A stretch of DNA of 64,000 bases, from assembly GCF_018446385.1 (NCBI RefSeq), contig NC_056002.1, positions 12,286,894 through 12,350,893 of the forward strand, in the 5' to 3' direction. Position numbers and translations under genes: made by a program. Below the pieces are notes generated by a model. That model saw nothing but the letters and a program-made list of their open reading frames with translations. It was not told the DNA's origin and did no database searches. The DNA is from Zingiber officinale. Taxonomy: Eukaryota; Streptophyta; Magnoliopsida; Zingiberales; Zingiberaceae. Of this stretch, positions 44,966 through 57,500 are shown piece after piece (the first letter of the stretch is position 1; each line of letters opens with the position of its first letter).

Positions 44966-47262
44966 ATAGATAGGGCTTTCAAGGTCTAGAATGTAGGATC
45001 CATTCATCAGAGGTGCACTACAATAGAACATATCTTTTAAATAAACAGAACAACATTTGTCCTTTATTATAAAAGAGAAACCTTTCTCGTCCAAACAAGA
45101 AACTGAAATTATGTTCTTAGTTAATGCAGGCACATAACAACAATCATCTAATTCTAGTACAAGCCCAGAGGGTAGAGATAGGTAGTAAGTTCCTACAGCA
45201 ACAGTAGCAACCCGTGCTCCATTGTCTACTCGTAGGTCTATCTCGCCCTTCGTCAATACTCTGTTATTTCTCAGCGCTTGTACATTAGTACAAATGTGAG
45301 AAGCACATCCGGTATCTAATACCCACGATGAAGAAATAGAGAGGTTGACTTCTATAACATTTATACCTGAAGTAGAAATCTTATTTCTCTTCTTCTTAAG
45401 ATCTTCCAGGTATCCTATGCAGTTCCTCTTCCAGTGCCCTGCTTATCCTCTATACAGTTGACAAAGATGTTCAACCATATCATAAGCGCCCATTAACTCG
45501 TATTGCTTATGAAGCTCAGAGTTCATGGTCACGAGCATAAGACAGGACACATCTAATGCGTCATCTTGATGCTTCTTGTAAGCATCTCGGTCAGCTCGCA
45601 TGGCAGTGGCAGGAGGAGCTTCCGGAATGGGCTGCTCCAGAACGTACAGTTTACGTTATTGGGTGAGAACTATTTTCAAGTTCCTGTACCAGTCCAGGAA
45701 ATTTGCTCCGTTGAGCTTGTCCTTCTCAAGGACAGAACGCAGGGAGAAAGATTTCGTATTCGACGTTATGGTTATCTACAACAGAAAAATACAAAAAAAG
45801 AAATATCATATTCTTTTAAATCATTTAATTAGACCTTTAACTAAATGATGCTCCCACTGAATTCTATAATTCATGTGGGACAAGATCCACATCATACTAA
45901 CCCTTGAGTTAGCTTTGGGTAATACACCAAGACTTAGTATGATCGGTAGGTAACGATTTACTAATTACATCTCTATGCAACTCTTGTTTATAGGATCATT
46001 ATCCGCAGTTATATTAAAACTTGAGTTAGCTTTGGCTAATACGCCCAAGAATTAATATAAATGTGATTTATGTCCTATGTTTCCAACCGTTGGAAGAATG
46101 CCTATAGTTGTACTCGATCCAACCGAGTTAACTAGGAATACTCAATCTAATTGAGTTTGTACTCGCCCATGCGTTGATAAGCGGGACCAAGATTGTCCCT
46201 CCGTACCCTACCAAGATAATATGTGTTGCTCTGCTTTGGCAGATTCAACAACACATGTGATCGAGGTAGTGATAGGTATCGACGATGTGTATCATATACT
46301 CGATTTAGATCTAATCTAATCGTAGAGGAGGTGCATCATGTGCGCGACTTAGATCTAATCTAATCGTCGAGATGTATCATATACGCGATTGATCGAATTG
46401 AATCATTAAGGCGCTAATTAACTACTTTACTAGCATGCATCAAATACACACACACAAGCAATTAATTATACTATTTGTGATTAGTCATGGCCCTACTACG
46501 ATCTTCTCAAGCCAATGAGAAGATCAGATGGTCAACCTAGGGTCCACAGCTTCTCAAGCTCCTCCCTTTGACCACTTTGTGTTGCTCGCGCCCTCCTCGT
46601 AACTCCGTCTCGAGTGGACCTTCCACGGCTCCAATTTTGTACATTATAATTTTGAAACTCGAGTTACATTCGAGTCTAAACTAATTTACAACAAGAATAA
46701 ATAGAGAAAGGCATGACGCGCAGGTCGCGTATCAAAAATACAACACACACAATCACATGACGGCACGCAAGGCGTATTATGAATTACAACACAAAATATA
46801 CCAATCCAATTGGGTCTTTTTGGGCCATGACTATCACAAATTATACATAATTCTAAATTATGTATTTTCTATAATTTTCTGTAATTTTAATACCAATTTT
46901 TACAATTTTTACGAGTAAAAATTCTCGGCGGTCCCGTTTAGTGGTTTTCGGGCGCAATCGCGGAACAAATCCCCTTGCGGGGCCAGAGGCAGTGCCCCTA
47001 CCCGCGATCTAACCATCGCAAGTGTCCCTAAGCAATCCTACAGTGCCTTAACCCGCTGTCCTAAAAAGTTTTGGGGCGAAACCTTGTCGTTTTGGAAAAA
47101 AACTTCTCGATAGTCGAAGCCTACAAGTGTCGAAACACTCGTGCTTCGTTTCTACGAGAAAAATACCCATAAAAACTATAAAAAACCAAAATTTACAGAA
47201 AGTTACAGAACTTATATTTTTCATAAAAAATCAAATTAAACTCGTACAAGTCTTCGCACATG

Positions 47263-47274
47263 GCTCTGATACCA
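47263..47274 (-). other. primer-binding site (tRNA-Met type) of the Copia element
   Basis: The minus strand reads TGGTATCAGAGC, the standard initiator-Met primer site of plant Copia elements, one base inside the LTR edge. Confidence 0.9.
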
Positions 47275-47275
47275 C

Positions 47276-49103
47276 TGTTGGGTTTTTCGGGCCGCGAAAA
47301 CCGCTTTTCCGCGTCGCGGAAACCCCGAAACCCCTGTCACCGGATCTGTGCGAAGATAAAACTTTCGAAAAACTTACGAGTACGAGTTTCTAAACCTCGA
47401 TCTACAGTAGATCTACAAAGGAGAAGGAATATACCCTTAATGCGAAGTCCTTCGCAATCCCGCTAGTCCTCGGTTCGCCGGATCTCAAAAGTGTCAAAGT
47501 AGACACTTCTCTATGTGTATCCACACAATCAAGAGATGGAGTAAAACCTCTAAGGATGTGCTAGCAACCTTAGAGATCAGTAAGGGAGGAGAGGGAGAGC
47601 AAGAAGAAAGCTAGAGAGGAAGAAGATGGAAGTTACACAAAAATGAAAACTCCCCACATGAAATCAAAGTGGCCGACCACTTTAGTGGAGGTTGTAACCT
47701 CCATGGGATACCAAGAGTCACAACTCTTGGTAACTCCCATGAGGTGGCATCTCACTTAAGTAACCATGATGATGTGGAGCATCATCATTGGTACACTTCT
47801 TGCCAACTCACCAATGAGGTGGCAAATGGTCAAGTCAAACTTGACTCTTCATCTTCCTCTCAAGTCAAGTCAAACTTGACCACTTCTCTCTCATGGTTGA
47901 TCAAATCTAACCATTGGTTCAAGTCAATTTTAATTTAATGAATCTCTATTCATTGAATTCAATTGATTCAATGAGTCTAAGTCCAAATTAGACTCATTTA
48001 ACACATGAACCAAATTGAGTCCAACTCAATTAGCATAATTTGGATTACTCTTAATCCAATTTGGTTCATCACATGAACCTAATCCTTTAGGTTCATCAAA
48101 TGAACCTAATCTCCATCTAATTGCCCTTTGTGTGTGACCCTATAGGTTCTTGTAACGTTGGCAATGCTCCTAAACCCTTTTAGAAGCATAAGTAATGAGC
48201 GGTATCTAGCAACACATCATTACTACCCAAGTTACAAGAATGTTGAGATCCAACATCACCTTGTGACTACTAATTGTGACTCCTTACAATATATGACAAG
48301 TGTCCTTCTATCCTAGACATCTAGATTGATCAATGTGAGGCATAGACCGTGTTATCCTCTGACCAATCTAAATCTTGAACTCCAAGTAGACTCACTAAAT
48401 CAAATGAGCTCAATATCTCATATTGACTCATTTGGGCATGGTCATGCACTTTGTGGTCTCAATCTATCAAGAATATCGATGTCGCTCCCGTCATATAGGA
48501 GAGATAGATCCCATCTACATCACTCACATCCCTCTGCATAATTCGTTACATACCCAGTAATCGCCTTTATAGTCCACCCAGTTACGGGTGACGTTTGACG
48601 AAACCAAAGTACATAATTCCTTATGTAGGGAACCATGGTGACTTCAGATCTAAGGACTAGTAGTCATACTAATAGCCACATGAGAAAGTATATGACACTC
48701 ATGTAACGATCCATGATACTTTCTCATGGCGGGTTATTCAGTATACATTCTCCAATGCATACCCATGTGTCAACTTGATATCTTTATATCCATGACTTAT
48801 GAGATCAAGTCATCGAGTTGATCTACATGTTAGTCTTATTGCATTAACATTGTCCCTGAATGTTAATACTCGACTAGGAATGATTAAGAGTAGTGTTCCC
48901 TATATCATCTCACTATCGATTCAACCAATCGATTGATATAGGTAAGAACCTTCTACTCAAGGACGCTATTATACTTAGTTTATTTGACACCAATACAAGT
49001 AAGTATAATAACCAAAAACAAATGTCTTTATTTATATAAGAATATGATACAACAAGTCCATAATACAATCATCAAATGATTGGCTCTAGGGCTCTAACTA
49101 ACA
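47276..49103 (-). repeat. 5' LTR of the Copia element
   Basis: The block has TGTTGGG at 47276 and CTAACTAACA at 49094-49103, giving short inverted TGTT/AACA ends. The outer edge is less certain: 45 bp of hairpin-like sequence (TCACATGTTTCATGACATGTG) follow before clear Tat gag and could belong to the LTR. Confidence 0.65.
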
Positions 49104-49143
49104 AACTAGAGGTCACATGTTTCATGACATGTGTCCTAGCCTC

Positions 49144-50200
49144 CTAGTGTGGTCGTGCTCCCTCCGCTCTTGGCCCTTTGGGTGGTTGGTGTCTGCTCGC
49201 CGATCGCTGCTCGGGCGGCGGTGCAGGTTCGACCGATGTTTCCTTCTTCCTTGCTACCTGGGCTTCTTCAATATTTATGTACTCATTGGCTTTCCTGAGC
49301 AGGTGGTCGAAGTCCCTGGGCGGCTTTCGGATGAGCGATCGAAAGAACTCTCCTTCAACTAGCCCTTGAGTGAAGGCGTTCATCATCATCTTAGATGAGA
49401 CCAAGGGGATATCCATGACTACTTGATTGAAACGTCTGATGTATGCTCGAAGCGCTTCCTTAGACCCATTCTTTAGGGTAAAGAGGCTGACGCTTGTCTT
49501 CTGATAGCGTCGACTGCTGGCAAAATGATGCTAGAACGTAGCTCAGAAGTCCTTGAAGCTACGTATTGAGCCATCCAATAGTCTTCGTAACTAGCGCTGT
49601 CGTCGAGCCGGAGAGAGTAGTGAGAAAGACTCAACACTTCACCCCATCTGTGTATTGGTGCAGCGTCACCGCATTATCAAACTTATCCAGATGATCATCT
49701 GGATCGATCATTCCATTGTATTCTCCGATCGCCAGTGGGATATAGTGCCTGAGTAGAGGGTCACACAAGATCGCCTGAGAGAACTGCAGATTGATCCGCT
49801 CAGACAATGCGTGACTTCTAGGCCTTTCCTTTTCGTGCATCCTGAACGAGAGCGTCGTCCGAAGATGACCTCCTTTCTTGGTTCGCCTGCGCTATTTCTG
49901 AGGGGGTCTGGAACAAGGTGCGATGAAATGGGATGGTTGTGAGCGACGCTTCCTACGTGCTGGTCGAACCTCTATTCTGCCCCCATATGGAAACTGGTTA
50001 TGGTTGGTCTTCCAGTCCCACTCGCCCTCCTGCTGCCACGTCGCCGACTATTGCACTAGCCGATCGACTAGTGCCTACTGTTACTACTGCTCAAACATCT
50101 TCATCGCTTGGGCTTGCATGAGTATGTCGAGCTCCTCTTTGGTGAGCGTCACGGTGGTGAGTCGTCCAGCGTCCTCCATCTTCTCAACTCGGATGCAGGT
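49144..50200 (-). other. gag remains of the Tat element
   Basis: Minus-strand segments (49631-49840 and 49144-49416) carry words usual for Gypsy gag: FSQAILCDPLLRHYIPLAIGEYNGMIDPDDHLDKFDNAV and, further on, FTQGLVEGEFFRSLIRKPPRDFDHLLRKANEYINIEEA. They follow the 5' LTR and primer site as expected. Fossil with several breaks. Confidence 0.75.
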
Positions 50201-50226
50201 TGAGTTCCCACATACGACGCCAAATA

Positions 50227-51157
50227 TGATCCTGTCCAAAAGTCGATGAGATGGAAAACTAGGGATGTGCGCTCCCGCCGATCTCCTGTGGACTCCGCTC
50301 AGACCTGCAACACAGATTATGTTAGTGGCGAGCTAGGGAAGGGGTCCCCGGCGTTAGCCCTCGGACGCTCAAGTCAATCACCAGCGATGAAGTAGAAGGC
50401 AAAGCAAAATGAACAGTAGCGAGAATAGTGTCTATCGTGTATTGCATACCTCCGCCGATGCTTGGACCCCCCTTTATATAGAGCTCCTGTAGTGCACGTG
50501 TATGCTCCCCAAAGTGAGCACGCTTCCCAAAGTTTCCTAAGAAGACTTGTCAGTAAAATGTCCCTGACACAGTACCTTAACATGCCGAGCATATCTCTGA
50601 AGTGACAGTAGAAGCTTCCGTCGTACAATCTTCTAGTTGTCCATGTCCGGTGTCAGCGGCACTAATTCCTAAAGGAATGTCGATGGATATCAGAGGGAGT
50701 ATGTTGCTGGGCCGAGCGGGTTGGCCGCTCTGCTGGAACTTCGTTGTTCCTGTGTCTCGTTCGCTCGGTCGGAACTCCACTGCGTTTGTGTCGCGTCCGC
50801 TCGCTAGGAATTCCACTGTGATTGTGTCACGTCCGCTCAGCGAAGTTCCACTTTGTCTGTCGAGTCTTGTTGCTTGGCTGAGCGGGGTAGCCGCTCGACC
50901 CGACCTCTACACAACATTTCTTCCTTCGTCCGGCGTTCAATACTCCATTAAGCATCAATCATTTGACACCTCCCTGTGTCAGCGGCGGGGTTGGATACGA
51001 CTCTTCTCCCTCCGGTCGGGATATGACCGTCCGATCGACCGATGATGTCTTAATGTTGACTTGCTCACCCAAACGGTCGATGTTATCTCAGCATTGACCT
51101 ACCTCCACCGTAACAGCTATCCTCCGTGGGGTGAGACCCCTCCTTATCACCGCATCA
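50227..51157 (-). repeat. 5' LTR of the Tat element
   Basis: The 931-bp block runs from TGATCCTGTCC at 50227 to CACCGCATCA at 51157. It carries the TATA-like CTTTATATAG box at 50472 and CGCTCGGCC repeats. The primer-site-like GGCGTCGTATGTGGGAAC (minus) lies just inside. Confidence 0.85.
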
Positions 51158-51559
51158 CTATATATTATAATAATTTTAAATAAAAATGTTGCGACAAAGT
51201 TATCACATGATAATCAAATTAAAATAATTTTAATTAAGTTAGAAAAAAATATTTTAATATAATAATACTGTATGTATATCAATTTTGATCCGTAAAAATA
51301 ATTAATTTTACTTTAAATTATAATTTTTTTTTTTTTTGCCAAAATTGTTAAAATAATATCGAAACAAGGCTATATATGATGGTATTTTGATATTTTCTAA
51401 ATTTGGATAATTTTCATGATAAAAAAAATAAATGACGTCCTTTTTATTTATTTTTATTTTTAAAATATATTTAAAAATGTAAAAAAAGAGTCTGATTGTG
51501 GATCAAAAGGAAAGTAAAGTCTGCCTGGCTCGGTCCAATTGGGGGCCTGACTCGGCCCA
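51158..51559. other. AT-rich intergenic DNA and QCR6 upstream region
   Basis: AT-rich, ending in a GC-richer stretch with CTCGGTCCAATTGGGGG and CTCGGCCCAAG (51530-51560). Those GGCCCAA/CCAAT-like words could be QCR6 promoter elements. Confidence 0.35.
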
Positions 51560-53502
51560 AGTCGCGTTCTTCGTAGTGCTAATTCAAAGGTATCGCCTTC
51601 CGTATCGCTTCCTGGTTCCTGGGCGATCGATTTCGTATACAGCCTCGGCAAATCTCTGGTAATCCATGCACTTCTTTTGGAAATCTCTTTGACCAAGTTT
51701 CTAGGGTTTGTTTTCGCCGATTTGAGGCTTCCTGTGGCTTTTGAGTATTCGAGTATTCAATTGTGAATTGGAAGATTTTGTGGCTCCTCATCTCTTGCTC
51801 ATATTAGCGATCCATCGCTATATATTTAGGTCTACTCGTTTGTGATGCTAGTGGTCCTCGAAAATGCAAGATCTTGTTGAGATTTCAAAGTTTTCTCATT
51901 GATTTCTCGCATCGATTGGAGTGTTCTAATCTAGCTTCATTATTTCCAAAAAAACAATTGTCCTTTTTGGGTGCAGGTACGGCAGCAAGAGCATCGGCCT
52001 TTAGTGGAGACGATGTGAGTGCACAATCCACTGTATTTCAATTGCAACTAATTCCATAGTTTTGTTTCTAAATTTGGAATTTCTGCTGCAACCATGGTGG
52101 AATTTGTGCCGTGTCAAATATCTTCTTGTTGTTCCTTCATTCTGAAACAAGATTAACGCTCTTTAGCTTTAATCAATCCTTTTGATCTATTTTTGCAACT
52201 AATGGTGCATTGTAACTGTTATTTGCTTTATTTTTAGGACGCAGGAGGAACTGACTGATCAAAAGCAGTATCTTGAAGAAACTTTCAAGCCTAAGTGCAT
52301 ACGACCTTTGCAGGCTTATCAGGTACTTCACATGATCACGTTTCATTCCTGGAATTCCTCTTGGAACTGTTAATCTTCTCCAGCCAAGTCTCTATCAGTA
52401 TCCCCTTAGAGAAATTCAAGCCTGTGAAATTTCTAGCATTAATTTCTCTGTATCTTTTCTGTTTGCATACCCAAGGTGAGACCTCATTTTCTAGCATCAT
52501 GATACTTCTGTTGTTAAATCAAACAAGTGAATTAAATGAACAACAGAAGCATCATGATGCTAGCAAATGATCTGTCATAGATTCAGAATATCTGGTTGTT
52601 CTATTAGAACATTCATATTATAAGAGAAAATTATTTAGCCAATAGTCTGTTAATGGTTCTGACTTCAAAAAAACAATACATCTTCTTTGGGTTGAATATG
52701 TAGTGGCAATGTTTACATGCTTATCCTGTGTTTTCTATCTCCTCATCCTTGAAAAAAAAAAGAATGTAGAGTAAACATTTCAAACCTTCATTATCATCAA
52801 CAGAATCAAGCGGTGTAATTTTTGACTATTTGAGGTTGGGTGCATGGATCTCATCCTAATATTGAATTTTATGCAAGGTTGTGTTGTTAGTAAAGGATTC
52901 ACTGAAGAAATCATTCTTATTTTCAAAAACGCAATCTGCAACTATTAGATGAATCCTTAAATTACCTACTGGTGTGTGCTAACGGAATTTCTGCAAACGT
53001 ATCTTATTTCTTTCAAATTTATTTATTTTTTCATATTTTAGTAGTCTGGTTATATGGGCGGCCGAAATTAATTGTTTTGTTCCCTTAAAATTTGCTTGGT
53101 CTTTTGTTTAGGAAATGTATATATATGAAGTATAACCTCATTTAGCCCATATACATTTAACATTGGAACTAAGAACAGCAATGATGCTGTATGCTTGTCG
53201 ATTATCCTCCTTGCAGGATTCCCTATTTCTCTACCAACTATTGAAAATATGTGATGCAATCTGTGGTACAACTAACTTGTGCAAATACATGCAGGCATGT
53301 ATTGAGAGAGTTAAAGGAGATGAAACTGGGCAAAAGCATTGTACTGGACAATATTTCGATTACTGGTCATGTGTCGATGGACTTGTAAGTTTCACACTTT
53401 CATGCATCCCTTCTCTTGGAACAGAGCAAGGAATGTAATTTAGCTGAAGTTTCTATTTTCGACATGCAGGTTGCACCCAGTCTTTTCGAGAAATTGAAGT
53501 AA
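51560..53502 (+). CDS. QCR6: QCR6, complex III hinge protein (69 aa), split start codon
   Basis: Coding parts: 52013-52014 (AT), 52238-52322, 53295-53384 and 53470-53502. Leader exons are likely at about 51560-51658 and 51977-52014. The AT ending the second leader exon (GACGAT before GTGAGT) joins G from the next exon to make the ATG, and the frame then runs 69 codons to TAA. The protein matches the cytochrome bc1 hinge subunit, an acidic intermembrane-space protein that aids docking of cytochrome c1 with cytochrome c. A twin CX9C pattern is visible (Cys21/Cys31 and Cys45/Cys55) along with GQYFDYWSC. The plant-typical extra cysteines near CKPKC and DKC are absent (FKPKC, DGL). All borders are GT-AG. 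It converges with the glutathione synthetase gene. The identification is firm; the leader exons are inferred. Confidence 0.85.
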
Positions 53503-53689
53503 TTGGAGAAGGATCTATGGCAAGTTCAATAAGCTGTTTTGCATTTCGACTATGAATCTGTTGTTTGGCTTTCCGTTATCATTTCAAATCTGTTGTTTGG
53601 CGTTTACAAGCCATAAACTAGTTGTACGGTGTGATTGTTGCTGAAACATTTCTGAAGAATGTAATAAAAAAAAATTGATAATCCCAATT
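53503..53689 (+). other. QCR6 3' untranslated region
   Basis: T-rich sequence with an AATAAA at 53660-53665 that may be the polyadenylation signal. Confidence 0.4.
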
Positions 53690-53920
53690 AGCTTCATTGA
53701 CTATCTTTAGGGTGACCGGTCCGGTCCCACAAAAATTTTTCACCGGTCACCAAGGTAAATCGGAAAGCGCGTGCGGTAGTCAATCCAGATGTTCAGCATC
53801 CTTTGATTGCGTTCTCCATTTGGAGGAAAATTTTTATAAATACGTCATAGTTGGGAATCGATCCATAGGTACCTGGATGATAACTTAGATGTCCTATCGC
53901 AGAACATTCAATTGGTGGGA
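53690..53920 (+). repeat. interspersed repeat copy (empty-site version)
   Basis: Resembles 24190-24353 joined to 25301-25330, and inverted 25780-25880 (TTCATTGACTAT, GGTCACCAAGGTAAATC, CAGCATCCTTTG, AAATACGTCATAGTTGGG). Family unknown; no coding. Confidence 0.55.
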
Positions 53921-54533
53921 TTGAAAGCACTTTGATGCAGCAAAGATCTTCATTACTAATTATTTGATCTACTGGTAAATTATTAGAAAAGATTTAGTCT
54001 TGTCACTCTCATCCATAACAGAAAATCAAGCTCTTTTAACGAGATTTTTGAAACTCAAGTTATTTTGATAAATTTAAAATATTGAGAACTTTGACCACCC
54101 ATTTTGCTATTGTCACATTGATCTAACAATCCTGCAAAGATAAGGTAGAGTAAAATTTTCTAACTTCAAGCTCTGCTCCGGCCTGCCATCCGACATTCTC
54201 CCGGCAGAACCACGTGGCAAGTTTTCAGAAAGATTATTCAATCAAGATCAAATGCACGTACTTAATTATCATACATTGTTATGTCAGATAAAATATAACA
54301 ATTTCTTTCTCTAATCACCTTGATTACCATACATTGTCATGTCAGATAAATACTATCCAAGACAGCATATCCAGCAGCAACTCCACCTTCGTTGGATGAT
54401 GAAACTTTTGTCCGCATGAGATAGCCACATTGATCATTTATGATCACTTTATCTTTGCTCCTGTCGTTTGAGAAAGTTTCAGGCTCTTCAGCATGACAAA
54501 GCAATCAACAAGGAGGAAGAAGATTGATTAGCA
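53921..54533. other. intergenic, nothing recognised
   Basis: A short direct repeat (TACATTGTTATGTCAGATAAA at 54271 and a near copy at 54332) is the only structure seen. The right end probably includes the glutathione synthetase 3' untranslated region. Confidence 0.35.
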
Positions 54534-57500
54534 TTAGTACCTTAGATAGGCGCCGTATGTTCCGAGTTCTGAGATTGCATTTTCCCGAAACCAAACACCT
54601 TCCCTAACCAGAAAAGCAGGAGAAGCCGTCGGAAAGATCCTCTGCATCAAAATGTATGCGGCAAGTTCTTCGGTGCCTTTCTGCTGCAGTTCGATCAATG
54701 CTTTCCTTAGATCGTCGCCATAAATGTTATTCCCTGGAAGATCACAGCATGCCAAATTGTCAGAAAATGGAAGCAAAGAAGGCAGTGGAGTATAGAGAAG
54801 GTTGGAGAACATAACCGCCTCCTTCTCGTTGGGGTTTTAGAACAAACAAATCAGGTTTCTCGATAGCAGACTTCACAGCATCTGCATCGTACAAACTCCA
54901 CAAACCTGCAAAGCATTTCCGTAGTTTTGCAATATCTTCACTGTTATCGAGGAACCTGAAACATAAGCTAGATATTACTTGTCTTGTACAAGTTACTCGG
55001 CACATAACCAAATCAATTGATGGTTAAGAGAATGCACTATCTTTCAATCCTGAAAATCAAACATTTCTAAGGTAGATATTAAGCTGCAATGTAATAAACA
55101 AGAAAGTGCTTTTATCAAGTGGCAAGAATAGACAAATCCTGTAAATACTTTTGTCCTTAAAATAATCGGGGAGCAAGTTAAAAAGCCTGAAAATATTTAG
55201 AAACCTTTCCAGGACATTTGGTTTTGCCAATTCTTGCTGGATCTTCTTAGTTCCAACTAAATGATAAGAGATTGATGGGCACTTGATAGCAGATGACTTT
55301 TCGATCAAAAGCCTTGCTCCCCATTCCTGTCATTTTAAAAATAAAAGATCACGAGGATGATCATTATTTCTTGACTTGTATTCAAAGTATAGATATTATT
55401 AAATACATGAAACATCAGATAGTACTACTTACTGCTTCTGAAGGATAATCATTTGGAGTATAACCCGCTCTGAAATAAACAACAGCAACTGGTTTTCCAT
55501 CTCTGAAATTAGAGTACAAGAGCCATAAACATTACTAACACCAATACACTAATCACCATGTCCACAACAATTGGGCCAACTTTTATGGAAAGGAACCACA
55601 TACATGATAAGTGTCCCATCAGATAGAACCTCCCCGTTCGCAGCTATTTCAGATAAGGTTTTGCGGATAGTTGCAATGCCATGTGTGTTCATATGTTAAG
55701 AAAAAGTGAGGAGGGTACAAAAAACTAAACAGAGATATATTATTGAATTCAATGTCAAGAAGAAATTCAAGTGATTCCATATTACTCATAGTCAATGATA
55801 GTCATTTTAGATGTGAAAGGGAAAGCCAAGATAAGTAATTTTTTTGTTACTAATTGCCCATTTGCTTTATGTATTTTCATCGACATCCTTTGCTAAAAGA
55901 TGTGATGTGGAAAAACTTATTGTGGATTATTAACAACATTACCCTACCATTAAGATTAAAGAAAACTCTATGGAATATATTATCATGGCAAAGGATATAT
56001 CTCCTTCAAAAGAGCGGTTAGACAGTGTTGATCATACATATTGCGCTCTTCACCTTGGACAACAATCGTAACAACAGCACTAATATTAAACAAAAAAGGG
56101 TGAGTAATGGTAGACAAATCCTTAATTGCGACAGTAAGACAATGAATATCATATAAATGACCTGGTATTATTGTATTCATTCCATGCTTTGGCTATTGCC
56201 TCGGCGAATCTACTCACAGCCGTGTTTCCAGGAACCTTTCTTGGATCCAATCCAAGGTTCTTTCCATAGTGGTTAAGCAAGTTTCTGCAAAATAACAAAT
56301 GATCAGTCTCATCACACTTCATGGAAGCATGTAATGTTTCACAAAAGAATCCAGAAGTAAGTTGGAGATTGGTGATAACCACCATAAAGATTTAGACGAC
56401 ACTAATTTGACCTTTAATGACAACTCTTTTCTATTACTGCAAAAACTAAAAATGAAGAAAACATATGCATGGCTACTATTGTCTTCAAAACATTATGTTA
56501 TGTTGTGTCCACTTCCAAACAACAAATGCCAATTGTTGCTCTTGGTGGTAGGAGAATTTTGGAAAAAAAAAATGTCCCTGCGCAATGGAATTGGATGCTT
56601 ATGGACATGATCTATGTTAATTGAACATGGGAACGAGCATCCGACACAGGTGTAGACTCAACATATCAAAGTGTTGGCATCCAACATGCGTACAGAGTAT
56701 ATAATGAAGAGTCAAAGTATCAGAGCGCATGATTAACCTAAGGTTACACCTAACATGTAAGTAAAAGTGTAAATTTCCTTTTGGGAAAAATTATGGCATG
56801 GTAAATTTCCAATGGCCAACCTCTTGTTAGTTACAATATCAAATCAGTTTATGGAATACAAATAGAGGGATCAAGAACCTTCGTCAATAAGAATAAAGAG
56901 GAAATGACAACTTTCTGTGGAAGTGAAAACTATGGAATAAGCTACCTATGAAAAGCAATTTAGCTAACTTCCACCTGCCAGCTAAACAATTTGACTAAAG
57001 AAGATTGCCGCCATGGCATGTGTGTGTTACTGTGATCGAGTGGCATAAGATGCTAACTTATTTCAACACCAGTTGATTGCCAAACAAATGTCATCAATCG
57101 CCAGCCTAGACAATCTGTATCTCAGAGAAGGCAAAATCTCATTGTTGCTGAAAGACAAGCATGCATGGAGGAACATGAAGTTTTACAGGATTCTCAATGG
57201 TCAATGGAAGCTTATGGGATCATGTTCTTTAGTTGTGATCTTGTGACGATGTAGAGAAGAGGGAAAAGAGGGTACCTGTTCAAATAAAATTTGTCTAAGG
57301 CTTCTTCCCTCAGAAAGAGAACATCAATCTGAATGGTGGGTGTACATACTCCCAATCCTAAATAATTGTACTGCATATTTTTCCTAGCTACAAGACTTTT
57401 CCCATTTCAAATTAAAGTTCATAAACCAATAAAGGATCTCTGTCACTTAACCTCAAAGAACCCAAGATAATTTTGAATCCCACAGAGAAGATAAACATTG

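Larger units (their letters stand above)
42760..49103 (-). mobile_element. Copia retrotransposon fossil nested in the Tat element
   Basis: In element order from the right: 5' LTR 47276-49103, tRNA-Met primer site 47263-47274, leader and gag remains with a zinc-knuckle-like region near 45410-45470, and a protease/pre-integrase part at 44970-45256. Then come a GAG-pre-integrase HCRLGHI motif near 44000, the integrase core at 43258-43785 (DRDGEYLSHEF, GVSERRNRTLLDMVRSMM) and the start of reverse transcriptase near 42765-43203. Later parts and the 3' LTR were not found. A solo LTR interrupts it at 44070-44965. Broken; several breaks. Confidence 0.8.
38878..51157 (-). mobile_element. Tat-lineage Ty3/Gypsy retrotransposon fossil with nested insertions
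   Basis: Both LTRs are present, 50227-51157 (5') and 38878-40415 (3', enlarged by a hAT element), flanked by near-identical 5-mers TTATA and CTATA. A primer-site-like stretch lies at about 50204-50225, a gag at about 49144-50200, an antisense open region at about 41180-42450 and a purine tract next to the 3' LTR. The pol region was not found. A Copia element occupies about 42760-49103. By eye, the first 240 bp of the two LTRs differ at roughly one base in five to six, mostly transitions, so it is old. Broken. Confidence 0.8.

Noticed and set aside
47669-47938. ORF in the Copia LTR
   Set aside because: Non-coding LTR sequence; the frame is fortuitous.
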